Shown here piece by piece: positions 1 to 8,597 of a stretch of 64,000 nucleotides of DNA. Positions within the stretch are counted from its first letter, which is position 1, and every line of letters starts with the position of its first letter. Source of the DNA: Chloropicon primus (Eukaryota; Chlorophyta; Chloropicophyceae; Chloropicales; Chloropicaceae); NCBI GenBank assembly GCA_023205875.1, contig CP060761.1, positions 496,001-560,000 on the forward strand, written 5' to 3'. A program made the position numbers and the translations under genes. The notes under the pieces are model-generated. The model was not told the origin of the DNA, did no database searches, and saw only the letters and a program-made list of their open reading frames with translations.

Positions 1-2
1 AC

Positions 3-125
3 GTGTCCAGGTTCGTGAATCAGTCCCAGGACCCGAACCTCGAGGTAGTCTTGGTCCACAATCGCATCCTCTTCCGAGCCAAGCGTAAGATCCTCGAAGG
101 AGAGGTCCTCACCATCTCCCACTAA
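3..125 (+). CDS. 3' end of a SET-domain-like protein (partial)
   Basis: The window opens inside a reading frame of 40 codons that ends in TAA. The peptide reads SRFVNQSQDPNLEVV, then VHNRILFRAKRKILEGEVLT. This has the order of the C-terminal half of a SET domain: the xNHSCDPN-like knot strand, then an FAxRxIxxGEELT-like strand. The usual NHS is NQS here and the usual cysteine is Q, so the zinc-binding post-SET arrangement may be lacking. SET proteins methylate protein lysines; the substrate cannot be guessed from this fragment. The piece is short, so the family call is tentative. Confidence 0.45.
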   Translation: MSRFVNQSQDPNLEVVLVHNRILFRAKRKILEGEVLTISH

Positions 126-364
126 ACTTACTTTTTGTCATCCACTCAGCAGACTCAGATGAGAGGTCCCAGGCCCTGGCAAACCTCCAATCGTCGTCCA
201 TGCAGGCTCTTCAATGGACTTGAGAGGAGGCTATCTCCTTCACTCTCAAGCCAAATTGCTTCACTTCATCCACCATCCCCTCTCCCTGTCCCTGTCTCTG
301 TCCCTGTCCTGTCCTCCTCTGAGCCTCTGGCCTTCCCGCTCTTTCCGTCAGCTGACGGAACGCG
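126..364. other. Spacer upstream of the PIF1 helicase, with an 18-bp palindrome
   Basis: This spacer is rich in CTCTC and CCTGTC repeats. At 343-360 it holds a perfect 18-bp palindrome, TTCCGTCAGCTGACGGAA, four bases before the ATG. It directly follows a CTCTTT run as in the gene-proximal elements described below, but the rest of that element is not recognisable. No coding region is supported. Confidence 0.5.
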
Positions 365-3300
365 ATGGCGATGGCGAAGGAAGGGCCCCTCTCGATGGAG
401 GACCTTCTCCAGGACGCCGAGGGGGAGGACGACTACGGCGACGGAGGAGGAGGAACACCGCACCAGGATCCTCAAGTCTTCCTCACTCCTTTGCCTTCGC
501 AACATCCGACGCAACAACAGATGCCTTCGCCTCATGCAGAAGCTGCGAGAAAGAGGCTGCCTTCTCCCTTGTCCTCCATGAGGAAGAAGAAGGTGTATGC
601 CGTGCTAAGGGGGAGGAAGCCGGGAGTGTACGACACGTGGGAAGAAGCGCGAGAGCAGATCGATGGGTTCAGTGGAGCCGAATTCAGGAAGTTCACTTCC
701 GTGTCGGACGCAGAGACTTTCCTTGGACAAGACAGAGATCATCCTCATCCTCAGGATCATCCTCCTCAGGTGGTTGCCATTGATGTGGAGGAACCGGCAG
801 GATCTGCAGGTACGAGGAAACGGAAGGCGGAGAGTCCGGGTCCACCGTCTCCATCGGTGTACAACTCCATCGGAGTTGAGGAAGGGGAGACTCTGCTGAA
901 GAAGTTTGGGTTGGGGAGAGAAGGGAGCAACTCGGTGGGGAGCAACCCGGTGCGAGAGAGCGGAGGTGGGTCGAAGCGGAGGGGTGGGATACGATTAGGT
1001 CTGAACACTGGCGTTGGAGAACCATCTTCCTTGTCGAGCATGTGTCCTCCCAAGGCACGGGATCGGGAGAAGGGCAAGCGTGCCGAGAGCTGGGTTGAAT
1101 CGGTGCCCAGGAGTCCAAGGAGTGCGGAGCAGAAGCTGTCGCCGGGCCAGGAGAGGGCAATCAAGCAGGTGCTGACGGGGAGAAGCGTCTTTATCACAGG
1201 TGGGGCGGGTGTTGGAAAGTCCTTTCTCGTGGAAAAGGTTGTTGAGGCCCTGAATAAGCGGGGATCAAAGGTCCAGATATGCGCGACCACCGGCATCGCA
1301 GCCGTGAACATCGGGGGGCAAACCATCCACAGCTTCGCAGGAATACCAATCGACAAGGAGAGCAAGGAATCCTTGGCGGAGAAGTTGTACAAGAAGAGGG
1401 CCGTGCGAAAGAGGTGGCAAGACATACAAGTGCTGCTGATCGACGAGATATCCATGGTTCCCGCCGACCTCTTTGACACGCTGGACTTCATCGCGAAGAG
1501 GTGCAGGGGCACAGAAGTGAATGGCCGCGCCCTGCTCCAGAAGGATCCGATGGGCGGGCTCCAGGTGGTCGCTGTGGGGGACTTCTTTCAGCTCCCCCCT
1601 GCCGAAAGCCGGTGCAACTTCGTCTTCGAGTCCGCTGCCTGGAAGAAGCTAGACTTCGTCAACGTCGTCCTGAAGCACGTCTGGAGGCAGAGTGACCCAA
1701 CGTTTGTGAACATGCTGAACGAGCTGAGGCTCGGGCAAGTGAGTGAAGGAACGCTGCACAGGCTTCTGCAGTGCGACAGACCTCTTAGTCAGACGGACGG
1801 GATCCTGCCCACGATGCTTTATCCTCACAGGAGGAACGTGGACAGCGAGAACAAAAGGTTCTTCGACAAATTGCAAGGGCAAGTGAGAGAGTACGAGTGC
1901 AAGGACTTTGTCAACTGCGACAGGGCAAGGCCGTACTTGCAGCAGCTGAATAAAATCAACGTTCCCGGAATCTTGGAGACGAAACCAAGGATGCAGGTGA
2001 TGCTCAGGACAAACATGGACCTCAAGAAAGGCCTGTGCAACGGAACGAGAGGGGTGATATTGGGATACCGACCCTTCAAGGCCTGGTTACAGGAGCAGAA
2101 CGACGACACCTTGAGGATGAGGTATCCCGGGGCCTTTGCACACCTCAAGCAGTGGGGGAAGAAGCATCCGCACCTGCCCTTCGTTCTATTCGCCAATGGC
2201 GTCAAGATGACCATCCCGCCCGTTACATGGGAGAGGACTTTCTTGGAAGGCAAGGTCTCCGTCACGAGGCTTCAGGTGCCTCTGATTGCGGCATGGGCCT
2301 TGACGATTCACAAGTGTGTGGCACCAGACACACTCGTTCCAACAAGCGATGGGCTCCGATACATGTCTGAGATTGTCAGGTCGGATATCTCGGGGTGGTC
2401 GAAGCCTCAACGAGAAGTCAAGGTTGCATCGAGGGAAGGATGGGAAAGAGTCGCTGGTATGTTCAAAGGAGAAGAGGAGCCCAGCATTATCGTTAGAACG
2501 AGAATGGGCTTTGAGCTTGAAGGCTCTGTCAGACATCCTGTTCTGGTCATGCGTTCAGATGGAAAAGAAGCCTGGAAGCTTCTTCCTGACGTTGAAATCG
2601 GTGATGTTCTGATTATGAGAAGAGATTGTGGACAAGTTCAAGAGTCTGGCCCCATCGAGGTGGACTCCTTCACGGACTCAGACAGAGTCCCAGCAACTCA
2701 CATTTCCGAGGATCTTGCGTGGGTGTTCGGAATCCTTGTAGGCGATGGCAGTTATCGTGACACGAGAGACGGGGCTGTGGACCTGACCAACAACGACACC
2801 GCTCTGCTCGACCTCTTCAAAACCATTTGCAAGAGAGAGCTTGGGGTTCGGGTGTGCTCTTACAAGAACAGGCGATACTTCTGTTGTCAAGCTGCCAGGG
2901 AATTTCTCTTTGACTGCGGCTTTGAGTATGTCATCGCGCCTCAAAAGAAGGTGCCGTGGGTCGTTCGGAGTTCTCCTAAGAAGGTCCAACGCGCCTTTCT
3001 GAAGGGGCTTTTTGATGCTGATGGTGGAGTCAATCGCACAAGCGTGCACCTGATCTCTGCTTCAAGGCAGTTGATCAAAGAGGTTCACCTGATGCTGTTT
3101 CACAGCGACATTGTGGGAAGGATGGTTGAAATGCCAAACGATCATGCGGGTGCGTGGAGGGTTGAGATCACAGGTGCGCACTCAAGATGGTTCATGGAGA
3201 CCATCGGGTTCGTATCTAGGGAGAAGACTGCTAAGTTCAGTAGCACCAACGTTGCCAGCAGAGCTACTTCCCGTGGTGTGCCCAAAAGTAATATGGGAGC

Positions 3301-4306
3301 TCTCCCCGATTCCGATGAGATTGCTCGCAGCCTTCAAAAAGAACACGCACTCTCAAAGAAGAATGGGGTGTCTCAACTCGTGCCAAGGTGTGTGCAAGGT
3401 AAGCCACGTCTCCACGTGTTTCATCTGCCCTACTTGATCACTCATCTGAATTTGGCAGAGTCTGATGCAGGCATGGATTTGATCGCTCGGAATCGCGATG
3501 GATTGTTCTACGACAAGGTCGTGCATACTACGAGTGGGAGATGCATGATGTTTGATCTGGAGGTCGACAAGCAACACGCTTTTGTAAGCAATGGTATCGT
3601 CAGTCACAACTGCCAGGGCATGTCACTCGATCGCGTTCAGATCAACCTTGCCAGTTCCTTTGGGGTTGGAATGGCGTACGTGGCTCTTTCGAGGGCAAGG
3701 AGCTTGGATGGGCTTCAACTGCAGGGATTCAGCAGCAAAGTCGTGAGGGCGTCGAGCCAGGTGAAGGAATTTTATGAGAAGATATCAACAACCGAGGAAG
3801 AGGATGAGGATGACGAGGGCGAGCGCGGGGGCAATGACAACGGCAACAGCAACGGCGCGGAGTGCTCGAAGAAAGGAGAGAGCACCACAAAGGAGAAGGA
3901 CAAGGAGAAGGACAAGGAGAAGGACAAGGTCAAGGAATGGTCAGAGCATCTCGAGGAGCATGTATACGAGGCCGTGAAGCTGAATTTGCAATGCGCCTTG
4001 ACCCAAGCCATGGGATCGGGGAGGTACGACTTGGAAGGGGTCGCTGACAGCTTTCGTGCCACGTGCGATCGTGCATGCAGAGACGTGTTGAGTGATCTGC
4101 AGATGAAGCTGAAGGGGTACTGCCCACCGCCCGAACCAGAGAACGCGACGACGGGGCCCGAAAAGCAGGCAAAGGCAAAGGAGCCAGAGCCCGCCAGGCC
4201 TGCAGAGCCGACCAGGCAGCAGCAGCAGCAGACCCCGGTAATCACGATAGACGAGATCGAGTCCGACGAAGAGGACGGGGATGACCTCTGTACCCAGAAG
4301 TACTGA
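365..4306 (+). CDS. PIF1: PIF1-family DNA helicase with N-terminal RNase H1-type hybrid-binding domain, interrupted by an intein
   Basis: This is a 5'-3' superfamily 1B helicase acting on G-quadruplexes, telomeres, R-loops and mitochondrial DNA in known relatives. Residues about 75-120 (KKVYAVLRGRKPGVYDTWEE ...) match the RNase H1 N-terminal / caulimovirus viroplasmin fold that binds RNA-DNA hybrids. The helicase core starts near residue 257. It has Walker A GGAGVGKS, motif II LLIDEISM, GDFFQLPP, and the late motif TIHK / CQGMSLDRVQI. That late motif is split by an intein between K650 and C1083; without it the host protein is about 881 residues. The C-terminus is acidic and lysine-rich. The ATG at 365 was chosen as the first in frame, 4 bp after an 18-bp palindrome. 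The gene converges on TIM44 with a 99-bp gap. The family is clear; the compartment is not. Confidence 0.93.
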   Translation: MAMAKEGPLSMEDLLQDAEGEDDYGDGGGGTPHQDPQVFLTPLPSQHPTQQQMPSPHAEAARKRLPSPLSSMRKKKVYAVLRGRKPGVYDTWEEAREQIDGFSGAEFRKFTSVSDAETFLGQDRDHPHPQDHPPQVVAIDVEEPAGSAGTRKRKAESPGPPSPSVYNSIGVEEGETLLKKFGLGREGSNSVGSNPVRESGGGSKRRGGIRLGLNTGVGEPSSLSSMCPPKARDREKGKRAESWVESVPRSPRSAEQKLSPGQERAIKQVLTGRSVFITGGAGVGKSFLVEKVVEALNKRGSKVQICATTGIAAVNIGGQTIHSFAGIPIDKESKESLAEKLYKKRAVRKRWQDIQVLLIDEISMVPADLFDTLDFIAKRCRGTEVNGRALLQKDPMGGLQVVAVGDFFQLPPAESRCNFVFESAAWKKLDFVNVVLKHVWRQSDPTFVNMLNELRLGQVSEGTLHRLLQCDRPLSQTDGILPTMLYPHRRNVDSENKRFFDKLQGQVREYECKDFVNCDRARPYLQQLNKINVPGILETKPRMQVMLRTNMDLKKGLCNGTRGVILGYRPFKAWLQEQNDDTLRMRYPGAFAHLKQWGKKHPHLPFVLFANGVKMTIPPVTWERTFLEGKVSVTRLQVPLIAAWALTIHKCVAPDTLVPTSDGLRYMSEIVRSDISGWSKPQREVKVASREGWERVAGMFKGEEEPSIIVRTRMGFELEGSVRHPVLVMRSDGKEAWKLLPDVEIGDVLIMRRDCGQVQESGPIEVDSFTDSDRVPATHISEDLAWVFGILVGDGSYRDTRDGAVDLTNNDTALLDLFKTICKRELGVRVCSYKNRRYFCCQAAREFLFDCGFEYVIAPQKKVPWVVRSSPKKVQRAFLKGLFDADGGVNRTSVHLISASRQLIKEVHLMLFHSDIVGRMVEMPNDHAGAWRVEITGAHSRWFMETIGFVSREKTAKFSSTNVASRATSRGVPKSNMGALPDSDEIARSLQKEHALSKKNGVSQLVPRCVQGKPRLHVFHLPYLITHLNLAESDAGMDLIARNRDGLFYDKVVHTTSGRCMMFDLEVDKQHAFVSNGIVSHNCQGMSLDRVQINLASSFGVGMAYVALSRARSLDGLQLQGFSSKVVRASSQVKEFYEKISTTEEEDEDDEGERGGNDNGNSNGAECSKKGESTTKEKDKEKDKEKDKVKEWSEHLEEHVYEAVKLNLQCALTQAMGSGRYDLEGVADSFRATCDRACRDVLSDLQMKLKGYCPPPEPENATTGPEKQAKAKEPEPARPAEPTRQQQQQTPVITIDEIESDEEDGDDLCTQKY
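2315..3610 (+). mobile_element. Intein with LAGLIDADG homing endonuclease, in the PIF1 gene
   Basis: This in-frame insert of 432 codons is protein-splicing DNA. It starts with Cys (CVAPDTLVP), has a block-B-like SVRHPV, and ends in FVSNGIVSHN, so the terminal His-Asn is present; the next host residue is Cys. Two dodecapeptide motifs of a LAGLIDADG endonuclease are visible, GILVGDGSY and LKGLFDADGG, roughly 110 residues apart. The insertion site is inside the conserved TIHK-(S/C)QG motif of PIF1, typical of inteins, which sit at active sites. No stop or frameshift interrupts it, so splicing and possibly homing look intact. The splice junctions are inferred from the intein blocks and the restored helicase motif. 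Confidence 0.95.
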
Positions 4307-4405
4307 TTGACCGCACAAATGTAAAAAAAAAGAATGAATACGATTTCATATAAAAAGGTTTCTGTGTCGCGCGCGGAACGCCAGCGCCCTCGCATCCTCC
4401 TCGAA

Positions 4406-5461
4406 TCAGACGATCTGCTTCATCTCTTGGATTCCCTGGCACTCGCGGAGAATCCATCTTGGCGGAAGGTACTTGCCCTTGTCGTAGGTCCCCGCGCTGT
4501 CCTGCTGCAGGGCCCAGAGGTAGTCCACCGCCTGAATCTCATCGGCGGCGCCCTCCAAGATGTTGCCGTACTTGTCCCTCACGCACTTGATCTGCTGAAG
4601 CGCGAACCGTATGATGACCAGCGGGGAGTTCTCAAAGCTCTTCACGTCGAACAGGTGAACCTCCTTGATGTCCAATATCCTCGAGTCCATGATCGCGCCC
4701 TCCTGCTTGAGAAACTTCTGCTGGGCCTCCACCCTCTCGCACACCTCCTTGCTGCAGTGCTCCTTGAGCACGTCCATGTCGCCCTTCAAGTACGCGTTCA
4801 TCACAGGGACGATGTCCCTCTTCACGTCCCTCAGGAAGTCCACCATGTCAAAGCTTGGGTCCCTCACCCGGATCTCCCTCGTCGCCGCCGCGAACTCGGT
4901 CTCCTGCAAGTTGTCCTGGATCTTGTGAACCAGGGTGTTGTCGCTCGTCTCCCACCTGTCTCTGAGGTCCTCCGCCACCTCGTTCGCCCTCTGCACGAGC
5001 TTGTGCTCCTTCAGTCCGAGCACCTTTTGGAAGAACGCGGTCGTCTTTGCCTGATCCTTCACCTCGTCCCACTGCTTCGACCAGCCCGTCTTCTCCGGCG
5101 CCTCCGCCACCGCAACGTCAGTCGTCCCGGTGTACTCCTCCTGCTTGTACTCGGGCCGCCTCCTCGTCGTGCTCACGTCGCTCTCCTTCATGTCAAACAT
5201 GTCCTTCAGCTCGTCCCTCACCAAAGACGTGAACTTCTTCGCGAAACCAAACGCGTCCTTCTTCTCCTCCTCGCTCGACTCCTTGCTCGACTCCGTCGCG
5301 TAACTCCTCCGCATCATCATCGTCGTCACGCCTCTCGCGCCGCCGGGCGCTGCTGCCTCCATCGCTGCAGACGTCGACGTCGCACCGCCGGTGTGCACCT
5401 CCACCACCGCACGGGACGCCGCCCTCGCCAGCCTCGCCACCATTGTCATCCTCGCCGTCAT
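4406..5461 (-). CDS. TIM44: TIM44-like mitochondrial import subunit
   Basis: TIM44 tethers mtHsp70 to the TIM23 channel on the matrix side of the inner membrane. The protein is about 351 residues. It has an Arg/Ala/Met-rich N-terminus typical of a matrix presequence, a charged middle with a coiled-coil-like stretch, and a C-terminal Tim44 domain (about 185-345). That domain shows ITREIRVRDPSFDMVDFL-like text, LKGDMDVLKEHCSKE and FENSPLVIIRFALQQIKCVRD. The longer frame begins with GTG at 5485; the first ATG is at 5461, with further ATGs at 5449 and 5443. PAM16 of the same import motor lies at 51050, unlinked. A minus-oriented gene-proximal element lies about 115 bp upstream. Confidence 0.9.
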   Translation of the reverse strand: MTARMTMVARLARAASRAVVEVHTGGATSTSAAMEAAAPGGARGVTTMMMRRSYATESSKESSEEEKKDAFGFAKKFTSLVRDELKDMFDMKESDVSTTRRRPEYKQEEYTGTTDVAVAEAPEKTGWSKQWDEVKDQAKTTAFFQKVLGLKEHKLVQRANEVAEDLRDRWETSDNTLVHKIQDNLQETEFAAATREIRVRDPSFDMVDFLRDVKRDIVPVMNAYLKGDMDVLKEHCSKEVCERVEAQQKFLKQEGAIMDSRILDIKEVHLFDVKSFENSPLVIIRFALQQIKCVRDKYGNILEGAADEIQAVDYLWALQQDSAGTYDKGKYLPPRWILRECQGIQEMKQIV

Positions 5462-5575
5462 CCCGACACACACAAACGCACGCACGCTGCTCTCTCTCTC
5501 TCTCTCTCTCGCCAGTCACTGGCTTTGGCATGCATGGCACCAAGGCAAATGGCGATGATCGTCGTCAGTCCCTTC

Positions 5576-5625
5576 CATCCTCCACAGAGCGTCTCTCGAA
5601 CCGAGGGAGGGCTCGAAAGAAAGGC
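5576..5625 (-). promoter_or_regulatory. Gene-proximal element (GPE), minus copy, upstream of TIM44
   Basis: Read on the minus strand, the family pattern is: GCGTCTCGCGAT, palindromic core CTTTCGAAAGAGC, CCTCGCTCGAAGGAA, a GACGC or GACCC block, then GGTGAGGAT toward the gene. This copy is diverged but keeps the block order (AGAGCGTCTCTCGAACCGAG, then GGGCTCGAAAG on the plus strand). Confidence 0.45.
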
Positions 5626-7224
5626 CAGGAGGCGAAGCACGCGATCGTGTCGCGACACGGTCGAACCCGTCGCCCTCCTCGTCGTCGATCACGCGTTTGT
5701 GTTTTAGGAACTTACCTCAGGGTGCTCGCTCGCTCTTGCTCTTTTGTTTTCTGCGAAAGATCGTTTGCAGCAGCAGAGGAGGAGGAGGAGAGGAGGAGAG
5801 GAGAGGAGAGGGAGAGGGAGGAGAGATCGCAACGCATTGTCGTCCAGCTCGGTTGAAAATCTCTCCCTCCATCCATCCCTCACACACACACACACTCTCT
5901 CTCTCTCGGCCTGTGTCTGGGTCACCTGGACAGAGAGAGAGAGGGGAGGGGGATGTTTGTGTTTGTGTGTGGAGGAAGTGGAGGAGCTCGAGTCGTGCAG
6001 GGAGATCCGCCTCCCCTGTCTCTTCCCCCTCCCCTGTCCTGTCTCCTTCTCCGGCGTCATGCATGCAGGGTGACCTCGATCAGCACAAAGATAGAGAGAG
6101 AGGGGGGAGAGGTATTGTGGGAAGGATGGAGTGCGATCCGTCTTCTCATCAGAGTCTCCCTCCTGCACGCTGCAGGGTTCCAATGGGGAACCAAACCCAA
6201 GCCTTTCTCGCTCTGTCTTTCTCGAGTGATGCAGAGACAAAAGGGCTAAAGTCCATCACCGCCATCTCCCTAGAGAGCGATGGCCGGGAGGGAACACAAA
6301 CAAGAGGAGGGAGAGGATTGATGGCAATGGTGGAAGGGGTCACACCTTTCTCGCTTCTTCAATCCGATGACTGGATCAAGTCCAGTCCTCCTCCAAGATA
6401 AGAACGCTAGAGAGAGAGAGAGGGGAGAGCGATGACGGGAGGGAAAAGCCAAACCCTGCAAGGGAGGAGGGAACACAAACAAGAGGAGGGAGAGGATTGA
6501 TGGTAATGATGGAAGGGGTCACACCTTTCTCGCTTCTTCAATCCGATGACTGGATCAAGTCCAGTCCTCCTCCAAGATAAGAACGCTAGAGAGAGAGAGA
6601 GGGGAGAGCGATGGCGGGAGGGAAAAGCCAAACCCTGCAAGGGAGGAGGGAACACAAACAAGAGGAGGGAGAGGATTGATGGTAATGATGGAAGGGGTCA
6701 CACCTTTCTCGCTTCTTCAATCCGATGACTGGATCAAGTCCAGTCCTCCTCCAAGATAAGAACGCTAGAGAGAGAGAGAGGGGAGAGCGATGGCGGGAGG
6801 GAAAAGCCAAACCCTGCAAGGGAGGAGGGAACACAAACAAGAGGAGGGAGAGGATTGATGGTAATGATGGAAGGGGTCACACCTTTCTCGCTTCTTCCAT
6901 CCAATGACTCGATCGATCGATCGATCGATCGCTTTTCCTCCGTCCAGAGAGTCAGTCTTCCTTCCAAGATTACCGCGCCCGTGAGCTCGAGCGAATGGTG
7001 TATAGCATTACATGGAATCTCTACACTCAATGAAAAAAAAGTGTGACATTTTTGCACTTGCAAAACCTTGTTTGAATTTACACGTGTTTTGTACTCTCAC
7101 ACTAAAAAAAACCAAGTCCACGCGACGACGCCACAAGCGCGTCGAGAGAGGTAAGGCTTTGTGCGCTCCGGTACCGAGGCAGAGGCGTCCCGAGCCGAAA
7201 GAGATGGCAGAACTCGGTTCTACT
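5626..7224. other. Long divergent spacer between TIM44 and the 7330 gene
   Basis: Outside the 179-bp array this spacer is low-complexity: AG/CT-rich runs (5775-5830, 5880-5950), CACACA and CTCTCT tracts. At 6990-7130 there is an AT-richer stretch that stands out from the surrounding GC-rich DNA. I see no gene, no RNA gene and no mobile-element ends. Confidence 0.5.
6291..6912. repeat. Tandem array, 179-bp unit, about 3.5 copies
   Basis: The string GGGAACACAAACAAGAGGAG recurs at steps of exactly 179 bp (about 6291, 6470, 6649, 6828). Copies are nearly identical apart from scattered substitutions such as GATGACGGG versus GATGGCGGG, so the array is young or homogenised. Each unit holds a run of about 8 AG dinucleotides. 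The array ends in a (GATC)n run at 6911-6930. Short open frames across it repeat with the unit and are not genes. Confidence 0.9.
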
Positions 7225-7270
7225 GCTCGAGATCTTTCGTTTGACCCTTTACTTGCTCGAAATGGCGTAC
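7225..7270 (+). promoter_or_regulatory. GPE, plus copy, 60 bp before the ATG at 7330
   Basis: The order CTCGAGATCTTTCG, TTTGACCC, TTGCTCGAAATGG follows the family pattern with a degenerate core. A second diverged copy lies at about 7426-7470 (TTTCGCTTGACCCC, CCCTCGAAATGG), about 199 bp downstream, inside the proposed first intron. Confidence 0.5.
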
Positions 7271-7329
7271 GTTTGGACGCTAATCACGACGTTTTATTCT
7301 CTCTTTCTCTCTCTCCTTGTTCCTCCTCG

Positions 7330-8511
7330 ATGCCAGGCCTGAGGTAAGACCCTTTGCCCATGCGAACCGAGAACGCTACGGAGCGCTCGCTGTCGCGTTC
7401 GTGGCCAAAATTTGACTCCCTCGCCTCGTTCCCTTTCGCTTGACCCCTCCCTCCCTCGAAATGGTTCCGGAATGACTTTGCTTCGAGATTCACTTCACTC
7501 ACTCATTGCTCTGCCTGTCTCACGCTCATGCTCTTGCCCATGCCTTGTGGTTGTCATGGATGCCCTGTCTCATGCTCTGTCTCACGCTGTGTCATGTTTC
7601 GTCGTTGCTGTTGTCATGGGTTGGTCCAATGTCGTGCTGCTGATGCTGCTGGCTGATGCTTTTGGCTTTTGGTTTTTGGTTTTTGCAGAGTGGTTTGTTG
7701 CAGGAAGAGGCTGCTTGCTTGCTTGGCATCCAGGATGTTGATGGGCGGAGTCGGAACGCAGAACCCGAACCCCCCGGTGGCGGTGGTGAAGGCAAAGCCG
7801 ACGCTTGAGTCCCTAGACTCAAAGATTGAGGTGCTCAAGGAGCTCCTGTCGGATGGGAACCTGTCACAGGAAGCGTACGACCACAAGGTGGGAGAGATAG
7901 AAGCGGAGAAGAAGGAGATGGAGAACGAGGCTGCGAATGCTACGGTAAATTTGGCAATGGACACGACGGCTGGGAAGGGAGGGGAGGTCAAGGAGCAGAA
8001 GGAGCAGAAGCGCAAGAGGAAGACCTTCACGGAGGTGGCGAATTTCGTGGAGAAGGCTGAAGCTATCGCCTGGTTGCAGGCGGATGGAAGGTGCTTCAAG
8101 CGCATCAACTCGTCGAAGAGCTACAAGGGAGGACCCCTGGGTGCCATCTACAAGTGCAACCTTTTCAAGGACGGGGACTACATGGTCAGGCTGTGGTTCG
8201 ATAGGGCCAAGGAGCACTGGGTGATCTCCGAGAGCGGCACGAAAGGCACCGAGTACAACATCGTGCAAGGGAGGATCTCTCCGTTCTTGAAGCAGAAGCT
8301 CATTCCCATGCTCAAGGAGGAGGACGGAAGGCCGGTGAAGGTGCTCGATCAGATCAAGAAGGAGGCCGAAACCAGTGGCGACGAGAGCTTGCAGAAGATG
8401 ATCGAGCAGGTGACCTACAAGCAAGTCGCGGCTTTGAGGAGGGGAATCAAGCCAAAGGAGGAGAAGAAGGAGCTCGAAGCTGCCACCGGCGTTCCTCTCA
8501 TGGAGGATTGA
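7330..8511 (+). CDS. Unrecognised nuclear gene, SHOCT-like N-terminus, one intron
   Basis: I do not recognise this protein (about 278 residues). The secure part runs from ATG 7735 to the TGA at 8511. An upstream exon 7330-7343 (MPGL) ends in a good donor AG/GTAAGA. It joins in frame to an acceptor at 7688 (TTTTTGCAG) or 7703 (TTGTTGCAG); I prefer this because an unspliced leader would carry many upstream ATGs. Residues after the start resemble a SHOCT motif (SKIEVLKELLSDGNLSQEAY). Then come Lys/Glu-rich helices and a compact domain beginning AIAWLQADGRCFKR with YKCNLFKDGDYMVRLWF and HWVISESGT. That domain faintly recalls FLYWCH/WRKY-GCM1-type DNA-binding folds but has too few Cys/His to be sure. 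It converges on the PH/WW gene with an 86-bp gap. Confidence 0.7.
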
Positions 8512-8597
8512 TTGCATCGTATACTTTAGTTAGCTGTATTCCAACTTACTTCACGTGTCTTCTTGCGCGCGCGCGCGCGCGTGGGAAAGAAAACAAC

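Noticed and set aside
2315-3610. The insert in PIF1 as a spliceosomal intron or frame-preserving transposon
   Set aside because: It encodes complete intein blocks ending in His-Asn before Cys and has no GT-AG borders at the junctions.
6270-6840. Repeated 70-84 codon frames on the minus strand
   Set aside because: They recur every 179 bp because the DNA is a tandem array; they have no start context and are Ser/Leu-rich low complexity.
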